Of a stretch of DNA of 64,000 bases, positions 55,937 through 63,877 are shown piece after piece. Every line of letters begins with the position of its first letter. Position 1 is the stretch's first letter. The translations under genes and the position numbers were made by a program. The stretch covers positions 1-64,000 of the forward strand of contig CAJAES010000066.1 in assembly GCA_903938815.1 (NCBI GenBank), read 5' to 3'. The notes under the pieces are model-generated. The model was not told where the DNA came from, made no database searches, and saw only the letters and a list, made by a program, of their open reading frames with translations. Origin of the DNA: an uncultured beta proteobacterium (GTDB taxonomy: Bacteria > Pseudomonadota > Gammaproteobacteria > Burkholderiales > Burkholderiaceae_C).

Positions 55937-55999
55937 GACTTGACACTGTCTAGCCCAGTGAGAACGGATGCTAGGCACTACACTGGACAGTGTCAAGTC
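55937..55999. promoter_or_regulatory. pair of inverted TetR operator boxes
   Basis: GACTTGACACTGTC (55937-55950) and GACAGTGTCAAGTC (55986-55999) are perfect 14-bp inverted copies 35 bases apart. Each holds an imperfect palindrome of TTGACA-C-TGTCAA type, the shape bound by TetR-family dimers. They lie between the divergent ABA4-like and TetR genes, so both promoters would be covered. Confidence 0.8.
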
Positions 56000-56007
56000 A
56001 AGCGCCG

Positions 56008-56682
56008 ATGCCGACCCGCCGCCCATCCTCCACCGCCGAGACGCCCGATCTCCGCCAGCGCATCCTGGACACCAGCCGCGCGCTGCTGGAGTCCGACGGC
56101 GTGGCGGGCCTGAGCATGCGCGAGGTCGCGCGCAGGGCGGGTGTCACCCACCAGGCGCCGTACCACCACTTCGGGGACCGGGAGTCGATCCTGGCGGAAC
56201 TGGTCAGCCGCGGCTTCGAGGATCTCGCCCGCCGGCTGGCCGAGGCCAACGACATCCTGGCCCGGGCCGGCCAGCGGGACACGCTGATCGCGTCGTGCGC
56301 GGCCTACGTGGGCTTCGCGATCGAGCAGCCCGGGGTCTTCCGGATCATGTTCCGTCCCGACATGTGCGACCCAGCGCGCTTTCCGGCGGCACGCGCAGCC
56401 GGGGAACGTGCGCACGCAGAGCTGCATCGCCTGGTGCGGTTGATCCACGGCGACGCGGCGTCAGACACCCTCGCCAGCGTGTACTGGGCGCATGTGCATG
56501 GCCTGGCCTGCCTGATCGTCGACGGTCCGCTCGGCCTGCAATGGCCGGAGCGCGAGGACCGGATGCGGCTCGTGGCTGCTGCAGGGCGGCAATTTGCGGA
56601 CTTTGTTCTCGCTCCACATAACCCTCGGGAAACCGCGGCCATTTCATACCACCCACAATCCCCACTGTCGAAAGGGGAGTAG
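56008..56682 (+). CDS. TetR-family repressor
   Basis: Transcriptional repressor of 224 residues. The N-terminal HTH (LRQRILDTSRALLESDGVAG, then REVARRAGVTHQAPYHHFGDRE) is classic; the C-terminal ligand domain has the TetR_C_33 style with AGERAHAELHRLV. I chose ATG 56008; an upstream GTG would start inside operator 2. The last residues (SPLSKGE) and the stop are encoded by the 5' strand of the manganese riboswitch (56671-56682), so gene and riboswitch overlap. It likely regulates itself and the divergent membrane operon. Confidence 0.9.
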   Translation: MPTRRPSSTAETPDLRQRILDTSRALLESDGVAGLSMREVARRAGVTHQAPYHHFGDRESILAELVSRGFEDLARRLAEANDILARAGQRDTLIASCAAYVGFAIEQPGVFRIMFRPDMCDPARFPAARAAGERAHAELHRLVRLIHGDAASDTLASVYWAHVHGLACLIVDGPLGLQWPEREDRMRLVAAAGRQFADFVLAPHNPRETAAISYHPQSPLSKGE

Positions 56683-56782
56683 CCGGCCGTTCCCCACGGT
56701 CGCGGCCCCCCGTCAATACGGATCCTGGCTCCCGCCACGATCCCGGGACCGCAAGGGCTTCACACGCTCTCGCAAGACCTTT
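56671..56782 (+). promoter_or_regulatory. yybP-ykoY (manganese) riboswitch
   Basis: Conserved riboswitch blocks are present in order. AAAGGGGAGTAGC (56671-56683) opens the aptamer, CGTCAATACGG (56711-56721) and CCCGCC follow (56731-56736), and GCAAGACCTTT (56772-56782) closes stem P1 by pairing CCTTT with AAAGG. The yybP-ykoY class binds Mn2+ and controls Mn exporters and TerC-family genes. It lies 33 bases before the TerC gene, whose ribosome binding site GGGAG follows. The 5' end overlaps the tetR stop. Confidence 0.88.
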
Positions 56783-56815
56783 CGGCGCGAATCCAACCTC
56801 TACCTGGGAGTGTCA

Positions 56816-57778
56816 ATGGACACGATCGCGCCGACCTGGCTGTGGGTCACCTTTGTCGTCATCGTTCTGATGGCGTTGTTCATCGATTTCATCGTGCTGA
56901 AGAAGCAGGGCGCGCATGAGGTCTCCGTCAAGGAGGCCATCAACTGGTCGCTCGTCTGGGTGGCTGCCAGCCTGGCCTTCAACGGCCTGTTCTGGTGGGC
57001 CGTCATGCAGGACCACGGCGCGGGAGTCGCCAACGTGAAGGCTATGGAGTTCCTGACAGGCTATCTCATCGAGAAGAGCCTGGCGGTGGACAACATCTTC
57101 GTCTTCCTGATGATCTTCACGTACTTCTCGGTGCCCCCGGCCTACCAGAAGCGCGTGCTGATGATCGGCATCGTGGGCGCCATCGTGCTGCGCACGGTGA
57201 TGATCCTCGTCGGCTCCTGGCTGATCTCGCACTTCCATTGGGTGCTCTACGTCTTCGGCGCGTTCCTGCTCATCACCGGCATCAAGATGTGGTGGGCGGC
57301 GGGCCAGGAACCCGACCTGGAGAGCAACCCTGCGCTGAAACTGCTCAAGCGCATGATGCCCGTGAGCCAGAAGTTCGATGGCGAGAAGTTCTTCACGATG
57401 GAGCGTGGCAAGCGCATCGCGACGCCGCTGCTGCTGGTGGTGGCACTGGTGGGTGTCACGGACGTGATCTTCGCGGTCGACTCCATCCCGGCGATCTTCG
57501 CGATCACGACCGATCCCTTCATCGTGCTCACCTCGAACATCTTCGCCATCCTGGGGCTTCGCGCCATGTACTTCCTGCTGCAGGCCGTGGCGGCGAAGTT
57601 CCACCTGCTGAGCTACGGCCTGGCGCTGATCCTCGGCTTCATCGGCACCAAGATGATGCTGATCGACGTGATCAAGATCCCGGTCATGGTGTCCCTGGGC
57701 GTCGTGGTCGCCATCCTGGCTGCAACGATGTGGCTGTCGGTGCGCACTGCACCGAAGCTGCGGGACAAGACTACTTGA
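56816..57778 (+). CDS. TerC-family metal ion transporter
   Basis: Inner-membrane protein of 320 residues with about nine helices. Family Asp residues occur in EKSLAVDNIFVF and GVTDVIFAVDSIPAIFA, thought to form the metal path. TerC/Alx-type proteins export manganese or help metalate secreted proteins. ATG 56816 follows GGGAG. The yybP-ykoY riboswitch upstream makes manganese export the most likely role. Its last 8 bases overlap the convergent SRPBCC gene. Confidence 0.93.
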   Translation: MDTIAPTWLWVTFVVIVLMALFIDFIVLKKQGAHEVSVKEAINWSLVWVAASLAFNGLFWWAVMQDHGAGVANVKAMEFLTGYLIEKSLAVDNIFVFLMIFTYFSVPPAYQKRVLMIGIVGAIVLRTVMILVGSWLISHFHWVLYVFGAFLLITGIKMWWAAGQEPDLESNPALKLLKRMMPVSQKFDGEKFFTMERGKRIATPLLLVVALVGVTDVIFAVDSIPAIFAITTDPFIVLTSNIFAILGLRAMYFLLQAVAAKFHLLSYGLALILGFIGTKMMLIDVIKIPVMVSLGVVVAILAATMWLSVRTAPKLRDKTT

Positions 57779-58352
57779 CCGCGCCAGCGGGCTGACCCGC
57801 CCGCTGCGCGCGCCAAGCTTCCAGTTGCGCGAGCCAGGGCGCCCAGTCCTTGGGGCCCTGCTCGAAGCGCGTCTTCAGGCCGGCGAGCACATTGCCCCAC
57901 GCCCGGTCGAAGTACTGATAGGCCTGGTCCCACTCGCCGCCGTCGCCCCAGCCCGTGTGGTGCAGCGTGACCCGCGTGGTCTTGGCGTCCACGGGGTAGA
58001 GACGCACGATCACGAAGGTGCGCTGCTGCCGCGCCTGCGGCAGGCTCGGCGGTGCATTCCAGTCGAAGCTCAGCATCTTCTTCGGCTGGATGGCCAGGAT
58101 GCGCATGTCGTCTGCGCCCTTGCTGCCGGGCTCCGCGCCTGGATCGACATGGATGTGGAAGGCGCCGCCGACTCGCGGCTCCACCAATGCATCGGGGGCG
58201 AAGAAGGTCTTGATGCCCTCGCTCGTCGTCCAGGCCTGCCAGACCGCATCGACACCTGCGGGGACGATGATTTCCTTGTCGACAGCGCGTTCCGCGGCCA
58301 GGGATTGAGACGCGGCGCAGACGAGCAGGACCGTGGTTGCCAGGAGTTTCAT
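57771..58352 (-). CDS. secreted SRPBCC (AHSA1-like) protein
   Basis: Protein of 193 residues with a signal peptide (cleavage near SLAAER) and a START/Bet v1-like fold: VPAGVDAVWQAWTTSEG, then GGAFHIHVDPG, KKMLSFDWNAPP and the C-terminal long helix WGNVLAGLKTRFEQG. AHSA1-type domains bind hydrophobic ligands. A secreted member is less common than the cytoplasmic form. Function unknown. Confidence 0.85.
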   Translation of the reverse strand: MKLLATTVLLVCAASQSLAAERAVDKEIIVPAGVDAVWQAWTTSEGIKTFFAPDALVEPRVGGAFHIHVDPGAEPGSKGADDMRILAIQPKKMLSFDWNAPPSLPQARQQRTFVIVRLYPVDAKTTRVTLHHTGWGDGGEWDQAYQYFDRAWGNVLAGLKTRFEQGPKDWAPWLAQLEAWRAQRAGQPAGAVK

Positions 58353-58418
58353 CGTGTGCCCAACGGGAGATCTGGAAGACCGATGTTAGGCCTTGTCAAC
58401 GGAGCTTTATCATTGGGA

Positions 58419-58982
58419 ATGTCCCAAGCCAGCCCCGAGCCTGCGGTGATCGCGCAGGTGCGCTACGAGAACGCGCTGGCCCTGTTCGATGAATTCGTCC
58501 GCGCCACCGTCAAGCACGCCGATGCCGCCACCCTGCGCGGGCTGGAGCGGCGATTCGCCGAGCATGTGCTCATCCAGCCCAGCTACTGGAGCCAGATCAA
58601 GAGCCGCGCGCGCCAGATCGGCGAACGCCTGGCGCGCCAGTTCGAGCAGCGCTGCCGCAAACCCATCGGATGGATGGACGTCCCTCACGGCGACGGCTCG
58701 CCACCGGCCGTGATGCCACTGCCGGACGACGAGCCCTCACCCACCAGCAGCGCGCCACGCGACGACGACGAGCGTTTCATCGTCGGCCTCGTGCTCACCT
58801 ACTACCGCAGGCATCCAGCGAAGGCCAGGGCGCGCTTGCTCGACCTTCTGGGCGAGGTGCTGAACACACCGCCGCCGACGCCGGCGCCCCCGCCCAAGCC
58901 GCTGTCCAGCGCTGCGGAGGAAGCCCAGTCCCTGTGGCTCAAGAGCCAGGCGGGTGTGGCGCCACTGAAGAAGAAACGCTGA
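58419..58982 (+). CDS. putative HTH DNA-binding protein
   Basis: Protein of 187 residues, not firmly recognised. The segment QPSYWSQIKSRARQIGERLA, followed by a Glu/Arg helix and IGWMD, resembles the C-terminal half of a Cro/XRE-type helix-turn-helix (the recognition helix, then 'igekvArklE...GWLD'). An acidic stretch and a proline-rich linker (about 88-110 and 150-160) follow, and the tail is Lys-rich (LKKKR). No operon neighbours point to a target. It diverges from the SRPBCC gene. Confidence 0.65.
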   Translation: MSQASPEPAVIAQVRYENALALFDEFVRATVKHADAATLRGLERRFAEHVLIQPSYWSQIKSRARQIGERLARQFEQRCRKPIGWMDVPHGDGSPPAVMPLPDDEPSPTSSAPRDDDERFIVGLVLTYYRRHPAKARARLLDLLGEVLNTPPPTPAPPPKPLSSAAEEAQSLWLKSQAGVAPLKKKR

Positions 58983-59021
58983 GAGCCTTGCGCACTGGAT
59001 AAATTCCACTTGCGCATGATC

Positions 59022-59040
59022 ATCATTCGTTTATCATTCG
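59022..59040. promoter_or_regulatory. AT-rich direct repeat before the small-protein pair
   Basis: ATCATTCG occurs twice (59022-59029 and 59033-59040), 11 bases apart, in an AT-rich pocket inside a GC-rich region. On the other strand it reads CGAATGAT, which resembles half of a Fur-type box. This is the only clear regulatory-looking feature in the 272-base gap 58983-59254. Confidence 0.35.
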
Positions 59041-59254
59041 ATCCGTCGGTGGCGGAAGCCTTCGACATCGTCTCCCTCACGGAGTGTGCTCAACGTGTTC
59101 CTTGATGACCTGTCCGCCACGGACCAGGGCGTGTCGAGGGCTGCTGGCACCTGGGTCGCGGCACTGGGAAGCTAGGGTCGTTCTCCCGGGTTCCGTCGCG
59201 GCCCGCGGCGCTCCTTGGCCGGGCTTGCCCGAACCACCGACCCAGGAGATCCCC

Positions 59255-59419
59255 ATGCAGATGACCCTCAAGCCCCTGAAGCCGCGCAATCCGTTCGTTG
59301 CCGCGAGCCTGAAGCGAATGGCCGGTCCGCACCGGCGCAGCGCTTCGGCCAAGCGCCAGCAGGCGGCACGCGAACTGCGCGCAGAGTTGCGAGCCGATCG
59401 CACCCGATCCAGCCCCTGA
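59255..59419 (+). CDS. small basic protein, 54 residues
   Basis: A short frame with a good ribosome binding site (AGGAG, seven bases before ATG 59255). The protein is rich in Arg, Lys and Ala and begins MQMTLKPLKPRNPF; it is predicted to be one long basic helix (about 20-45). It is not recognised. It is followed after 34 bases by a second small gene with its own GGGAGAG site, so the two probably form a cassette. Confidence 0.6.
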   Translation: MQMTLKPLKPRNPFVAASLKRMAGPHRRSASAKRQQAARELRAELRADRTRSSP

Positions 59420-59453
59420 TCCCACCGATCACCCCCGAACCGGGAGAGACATC

Positions 59454-59711
59454 ATGGAAAAGTACATCGCCTGGCCGGCACCCGTGCCCGGCTGGCCGAG
59501 CGCAGCCCTGCGCCGCGCCGCTGCAACGATTCTTCGGCGCGCCGGCCGAGGCCTGGACCGCCTGGGGCGGCGCCTGGCAAGCGGCGCATCTGCCGCGCCG
59601 GCAGCAGCCGACCCTGTGCTGGAGTTCTACGCCGAAGCGGGGGCGCCGGAAGGCGCTCTGTACGTCGACGGCCGTCGGGTGGGCGTGCTGCCCGGCGTGA
59701 CTCGTTTGTAA
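59454..59711 (+). CDS. small hypothetical protein, 85 residues
   Basis: A second small gene with a good ribosome binding site (GGGAGAG, six bases before ATG 59454). The N-terminal half is Ala/Arg-rich and helical. The C-terminal half ends LYVDGRRVGVLPGVTRL, which looks like a small folded beta segment and suggests a real protein. Not recognised. Confidence 0.6.
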   Translation: MEKYIAWPAPVPGWPSAALRRAAATILRRAGRGLDRLGRRLASGASAAPAAADPVLEFYAEAGAPEGALYVDGRRVGVLPGVTRL

Positions 59712-59764
59712 CAAGACTTAAGCGACGGCGGCGTCGGACGATACTTGCGGTGAGCCCTCAAGCC

Positions 59765-60625
59765 ATGGACCCGACGCCGCCGCCCCTGCTGACGAAAGCC
59801 CCACGAGACATCGCGGGCTGGGCTGCGCTGTTCGACCCCATGGAGTTGCCCGTGCTCGCCGAGACGGCAGCAGCCATCGAGGAGTGGCGCGCCAACGAGG
59901 ACGCCGTGGACGCGCACATGCTGGCCGACACGCTCAGCCGCGATCCGCTGATAACACTGAAGCTGCTGGCTCACGTGGCGCGCACCATCCGCCGCCGCCA
60001 TCCCGACAGCGAACGCGGAGACACCGAGACCGTCACGGAAGCTCTCGTGATGCTGGGCATAGGGCCCTTCTTCCGCAACTTCGGCCCCCAGCCCGTGGCC
60101 GAGGAGTTGCTGGCCATGCACGCCGGCGCGCTGGAAGGTTTCGAAGCCGTGCTGCGCCGCGCACGGCGCGCTGCGGAGTTCTCGATCGGCTTCGCAGTGC
60201 ACCGGATGGACCACGATGCCGGTGTCCTGCATGAAGCGGCGCTGCTGCACGACTTTGCCGAACTGCTGCTATGGCTTCGGGCGCCGACGTTGGCGCTGGA
60301 GATCGCGTCGCGCCAGGAAGCCGAACCGACCCTGCGCTCTGCCCAGGTCCAACGCGAACTGCTGAACGTCGAGTTGCCGGACCTTCAGCACGCCTTGATG
60401 CTGGCCTGGCACCTGCCCGCACTGCTGGTGCGCATCACGGACGATCACCACGGCGAGGACCCCCAGGTGCGCAATGTCTTGCTCGCCATCCGCGTTGCCA
60501 GGCACAGCGGTCGCGGGTGGGACAACCCGGCGCTGCCTGACGACGTGCGCGATATCGCGGATCTCCTGCAGATGGGCGAGGAGCCCGTACGCCGCCTGTT
60601 GCTGGACATCGACGACGACAGCTGA
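59765..60625 (+). CDS. HDOD-domain protein
   Basis: Signalling protein of 286 residues. A degenerate HD-type fold is seen with LKLLAHVART near 65, the LLHDFAELLLW motif near 160 and an AWHLP near 215. HDOD proteins are linked to c-di-GMP signalling or stress and often lack catalytic residues. ATG 59765 and GTG 59750 are both possible starts; neither has a strong ribosome binding site. The gene stands alone. Confidence 0.85.
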   Translation: MDPTPPPLLTKAPRDIAGWAALFDPMELPVLAETAAAIEEWRANEDAVDAHMLADTLSRDPLITLKLLAHVARTIRRRHPDSERGDTETVTEALVMLGIGPFFRNFGPQPVAEELLAMHAGALEGFEAVLRRARRAAEFSIGFAVHRMDHDAGVLHEAALLHDFAELLLWLRAPTLALEIASRQEAEPTLRSAQVQRELLNVELPDLQHALMLAWHLPALLVRITDDHHGEDPQVRNVLLAIRVARHSGRGWDNPALPDDVRDIADLLQMGEEPVRRLLLDIDDDS

Positions 60626-60723
60626 GGTTCGGCTTGGCCACCGCCTGATCTTGATGCCCAGGGCGATGGGCGAAGGGGGCCGCTGCGGGGTGGCTCAGGT
60701 ATGTTGCGCGATGCTCGGGCCGG

Positions 60724-61212
60724 TCAGGCGAACTTCATCACGCCGATCATGCCCAGCACGACGATCAGGTAGCGCATACCCTTGCCGATGGCAATCCAGA
60801 ACATCGACTGCGCCAGCGGCATCTTCAGCCACCCGGCCGCAAGAACCAGGGCGTCGCCGACCAGGGGCACGAACGCCAGCACCAGCGCGGGCGGGCCCCA
60901 GCGGCGCAGGCGTTGAACCTGGGGGCCGTCCATGTCGACCTTCACCTTCTGGAATCGCTCGTAGCCCTGTCGGCTGGCGTGGCCCATGCCGAACGTCAGG
61001 AAGCAACCCAGGAGGTTGCCGGCCAGCGCGACGGCGAACCCCGGCCAGGCTTGGGCGGGGTACGCCGTGATGAGGGCCGACAGCACGACCTCGCTGGAGC
61101 CGGGAAGGATGGTGGCGGACAGGAATGCGGACCCGAAGAGCCCCCACAAACCCATTTCGGGCGTCGCCCACGACTGCAGCCACGTGGAAAGCGTTCTCAA
61201 CCAATCGATCAT
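60724..61212 (-). CDS. YqaA-family membrane protein (SNARE-associated/DedA-like)
   Basis: Inner-membrane protein of 162 residues with about four spans and the family loop AFLSATILPGSSEVVL. It resembles YqaA/DedA (VTT-domain) proteins that support membrane homeostasis. Its start is 31 bases from the Lrp-type gene end, so the two may share a transcript. Confidence 0.88.
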   Translation of the reverse strand: MIDWLRTLSTWLQSWATPEMGLWGLFGSAFLSATILPGSSEVVLSALITAYPAQAWPGFAVALAGNLLGCFLTFGMGHASRQGYERFQKVKVDMDGPQVQRLRRWGPPALVLAFVPLVGDALVLAAGWLKMPLAQSMFWIAIGKGMRYLIVVLGMIGVMKFA

Positions 61213-61243
61213 CGTAGCGCCATTGTGGCCGACATGCCGGCGT

Positions 61244-61726
61244 TCACAGCGCCAGTGCCGTGGTTCCCTTCACACGCTGGAGCACGAAACTCGTCTTGCA
61301 GTCCTGGACACTCGGGTGCTTGAGCAGGGATTCCATGATGAAGCGCGAATAGTGCGCCATGTCACGCACCACCACGCGAAGGAGAAAGTCCATCTCTCCG
61401 GTCAAGGCGCTGCACTCCACAACCTCCGGCCAGGCCTGCACCGACGCAGCGAACAGGTCCATCGGATTTCGCTTGTGGCTTTCGGTGTGCTTTTCGAGCC
61501 GAACGTTGATGTAGGCCGTGAGCCCGAGCCCCACGCGCTCGGGTGAGACGAGCGCCACATAGCCTGCAATCACACCCGAGTCCTCGAGCCTCTTGACCCG
61601 GCGCAGCGCGGCACTGGCCGACAGCCCGACCTGTGAGGCCAGTTCGTCGTAAGTGCATCGGCCCTGGGCCTGAAGTACCTGAAGCAAGCGTCGGTCGACG
61701 CCATCGAGCGGAGTTGGATCGTCCAT
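61244..61726 (-). CDS. Lrp/AsnC-family regulator
   Basis: Transcription factor of 160 residues. The N-terminal HTH is seen in LDGVDRRLLQVLQAQGRC and ASAALRRVKRLEDSG; the C-terminal RAM domain holds the ligand pocket (VVECSALTGEMDFLLRVVV). I chose ATG 61726, which gives the usual length and starts MDDPTPL; an ATG at 61774 would extend it into the shared intergenic region. It diverges from hppD, whose substrate pathway (tyrosine/phenylalanine) fits regulation by an aromatic amino acid or keto acid. Confidence 0.9.
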   Translation of the reverse strand: MDDPTPLDGVDRRLLQVLQAQGRCTYDELASQVGLSASAALRRVKRLEDSGVIAGYVALVSPERVGLGLTAYINVRLEKHTESHKRNPMDLFAASVQAWPEVVECSALTGEMDFLLRVVVRDMAHYSRFIMESLLKHPSVQDCKTSFVLQRVKGTTALAL

Positions 61727-61738
61727 GCCTGAATCGTC

Positions 61739-61789
61739 GCAGGATTCCTGCGCGTTGACCCATGTCAACGGCAAAGATTGCAGGCAATC
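61739..61789. promoter_or_regulatory. three dyads between the Lrp-type gene and hppD
   Basis: Three inverted repeats lie in 51 bases: GCAGGA-T-TCCTGC (61739-61751), GTTGAC-CCAT-GTCAAC (61754-61769) and GATTGC-AG-GCAATC (61776-61789). All are perfect. Lrp-type regulators often bind several adjacent sites. The middle dyad alternatively matches the FNR/CRP-like box shape TTGAC-N4-GTCAA. Confidence 0.6.
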
Positions 61790-61838
61790 TGCGTCATGGT
61801 CTGCCTAAAGTCGCCTGCATTCAGCAAGGAGCGCGCAC

Positions 61839-62933
61839 ATGCAGTTCACCCCCTGGGACAACCCGATGGGCACGGACGGTTTCGAGTTCATCGAGTACGC
61901 AGCGCCGGACCCGGTCGCGATGGGCGCCTTGTTCGAGCGCATGGGCTTTCGTGCCATCGCCAAGCACCGCCACAAGAACGTGCTGCTGTATCGCCAGGGC
62001 GGCATCAACTTCATCGTCAACGCCGAGCCTGATTCCTTTGCGCAGCGCTTTGCGCGTCTGCACGGCCCCAGCATCTGCGCCATCGCCTTCCGCGTCCAGG
62101 ACGCCCGGCACGCCTACGAGCGCGCGCAGTCGCTGGGTGCGTGGGCCTATGCCGGCACGGCCGGGCCGGGCGAGCTGAACATTCCGGCCATCAAGGGTAT
62201 CGGCGACTCCCTCATCTACTTCGTCGACCGTTGGCGCGGCAAGGGCGGCGCACAGGAGGGTGACATCGGCAACATCGGATTCTTCGACGTCGACTTCGAA
62301 CCCTTGCCCGGGGCGAGCCTGAACCCACCCGGGCACGGGCTCACCTACATCGACCACCTCACGCACAACGTCCACCGCGGCCGGATGGGCGAATGGGCCG
62401 AGTTCTATGAACGCCTGTTCAATTTCCGTGAAGTCCGCTACTTCGACATCGAAGGGCAGGTGACGGGCGTGAAGAGCAAGGCCATGACCAGCCCCTGCGG
62501 CAAGATCAGGATCCCGATCAATGAGGAAGGCAACGACACGCCGGGGCAGATCCAGGAGTATCTTGATCGCTACCGCGGTGAAGGCATCCAGCACATCGCG
62601 CTGGGTGCGAACGATCTCTTCGCCACGGTGGACGCACTGGCAGCCAGCGGCGTGAGCCTGCTGGACACCATCGACACCTACTACGAGCTCGTCGACAAGC
62701 GAATCCCCGGGCATGGCGAAGACGTGGCCGAGCTTCAGCGTCGCAAGATCCTGGTGGACGGCAAGGCGGGTGAACTGCTGCTGCAGATCTTCAGCGAAAA
62801 CCAGCTGGGGCCGATTTTCTTCGAGTTCATCCAGCGAAAGGGTGACCAGGGTTTCGGCGAAGGCAACTTCAAGGCGCTGTTCGAGAGCCTGGAGCTGGAC
62901 CAGATCCGGCGCGGCGTCCTAGAGCAACACTGA
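61839..62933 (+). CDS. hppD: 4-hydroxyphenylpyruvate dioxygenase
   Basis: Non-haem iron enzyme converting 4-hydroxyphenylpyruvate to homogentisate in tyrosine catabolism; 364 residues. The 2-His-1-Glu iron triad is seen as His173 in DHLTHNV, His252 in IQHIALG and Glu329 in FFEFIQRKG. AAGGAG lies before the ATG. Homogentisate dioxygenase is not in the window. Its last 15 bases overlap the convergent lipase-like gene. Confidence 0.96.
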   Translation: MQFTPWDNPMGTDGFEFIEYAAPDPVAMGALFERMGFRAIAKHRHKNVLLYRQGGINFIVNAEPDSFAQRFARLHGPSICAIAFRVQDARHAYERAQSLGAWAYAGTAGPGELNIPAIKGIGDSLIYFVDRWRGKGGAQEGDIGNIGFFDVDFEPLPGASLNPPGHGLTYIDHLTHNVHRGRMGEWAEFYERLFNFREVRYFDIEGQVTGVKSKAMTSPCGKIRIPINEEGNDTPGQIQEYLDRYRGEGIQHIALGANDLFATVDALAASGVSLLDTIDTYYELVDKRIPGHGEDVAELQRRKILVDGKAGELLLQIFSENQLGPIFFEFIQRKGDQGFGEGNFKALFESLELDQIRRGVLEQH

Positions 62934-63866
62934 CGGCCGAGCCTGGGAGAGTTGGCGTAGCAGCTCTTCGAAGGGCTCTTCGCGTTGCACCATGTGGACG
63001 TGCGACACGCCGGTCAGGTGCCAGCTGTGCGCGCCATGCAGAGTAGCTGTCGACGCGGGGAACACGATGTTGTCGCAGTGGCTGTAGAAGCAGACCATGC
63101 GCGTCACGTGGTGCGCTGGTTCCGTTGCCTGCAGCGACTGCAGCCAGCGGCTTCCGATCCGCATCTGCCGGGCATTGGTCGATACGGCGAACCTGGCGAG
63201 CCAGGTGCCGTGATGGGGTGTTCCCAATGTCAACAAGCGGTGCACCCGGTGCGCGTCATGCGTCCCGGCCCACCACTTGCGGGCAACCAGGCCGCCCATG
63301 CTGTGGGCCACGATCACCGGGGGCTGCCCCGTCGCCGCCTCCAGTTTCAGCACCGCAGCTTCGATCGCCTGAAGGTAGTCATCGATGCTGCCAAAGACCG
63401 GCCCGAGGTTGACCGCAACGCAGGGGTGACCCAGCTGCGTCAGCCGTGCGAGCCAGTCGTTCCACAGACCGCGATTGCAGAAGAATCCATGCACCAGCAG
63501 CACGCCCCGCCGGGTCGAGGCGGCGGGTAGATGATCGGCGTGGAGGTTGCTGCGAAAGGGCTGCAGCCAACAGAACACCTTGGGCGCATGGAGCACCTCG
63601 CCGTACCAGGCTCTGAGGTACTGGCCAAAGGTGGCCGTCGGCGCCGGGTCGGTGGCGTTGACTCGCGCCATGAGCACGAATTCGAGGGCCAGTACGACGG
63701 CATGACCCGCAAAGATGACCGCCAGACCGACAACGCCAAGAACGTGCCATTGCGCCAGGTAAGCCCACGCCCCCCAGGAGACGGCGAGAGTCAACGCAGC
63801 GATCGTGATGACGCGCTGCAATCGCGCAAGTTGGTTGAATGATTCGGTGCGACTCTCAGGCATCAT
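62919..63866 (-). CDS. membrane-anchored lipase-like alpha/beta hydrolase
   Basis: Predicted esterase/lipase of 315 residues with two N-terminal membrane helices (about 20-65). A hydrolase domain begins with the oxyanion motif LLVHGFFCNRG. The catalytic Ser is in AHSMGG, LLTLGTPHHGT follows, and a His lies near GVSHVHMV. Triacylglycerol or phospholipid esters are possible substrates. The start is either ATG of a pair (63863, 63866); a further ATG lies at 63896. It diverges from the gene cut by the right edge. Confidence 0.83.
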   Translation of the reverse strand: MMPESRTESFNQLARLQRVITIAALTLAVSWGAWAYLAQWHVLGVVGLAVIFAGHAVVLALEFVLMARVNATDPAPTATFGQYLRAWYGEVLHAPKVFCWLQPFRSNLHADHLPAASTRRGVLLVHGFFCNRGLWNDWLARLTQLGHPCVAVNLGPVFGSIDDYLQAIEAAVLKLEAATGQPPVIVAHSMGGLVARKWWAGTHDAHRVHRLLTLGTPHHGTWLARFAVSTNARQMRIGSRWLQSLQATEPAHHVTRMVCFYSHCDNIVFPASTATLHGAHSWHLTGVSHVHMVQREEPFEELLRQLSQARPSVLL

Positions 63867-63877
63867 CTTCCATCGAT

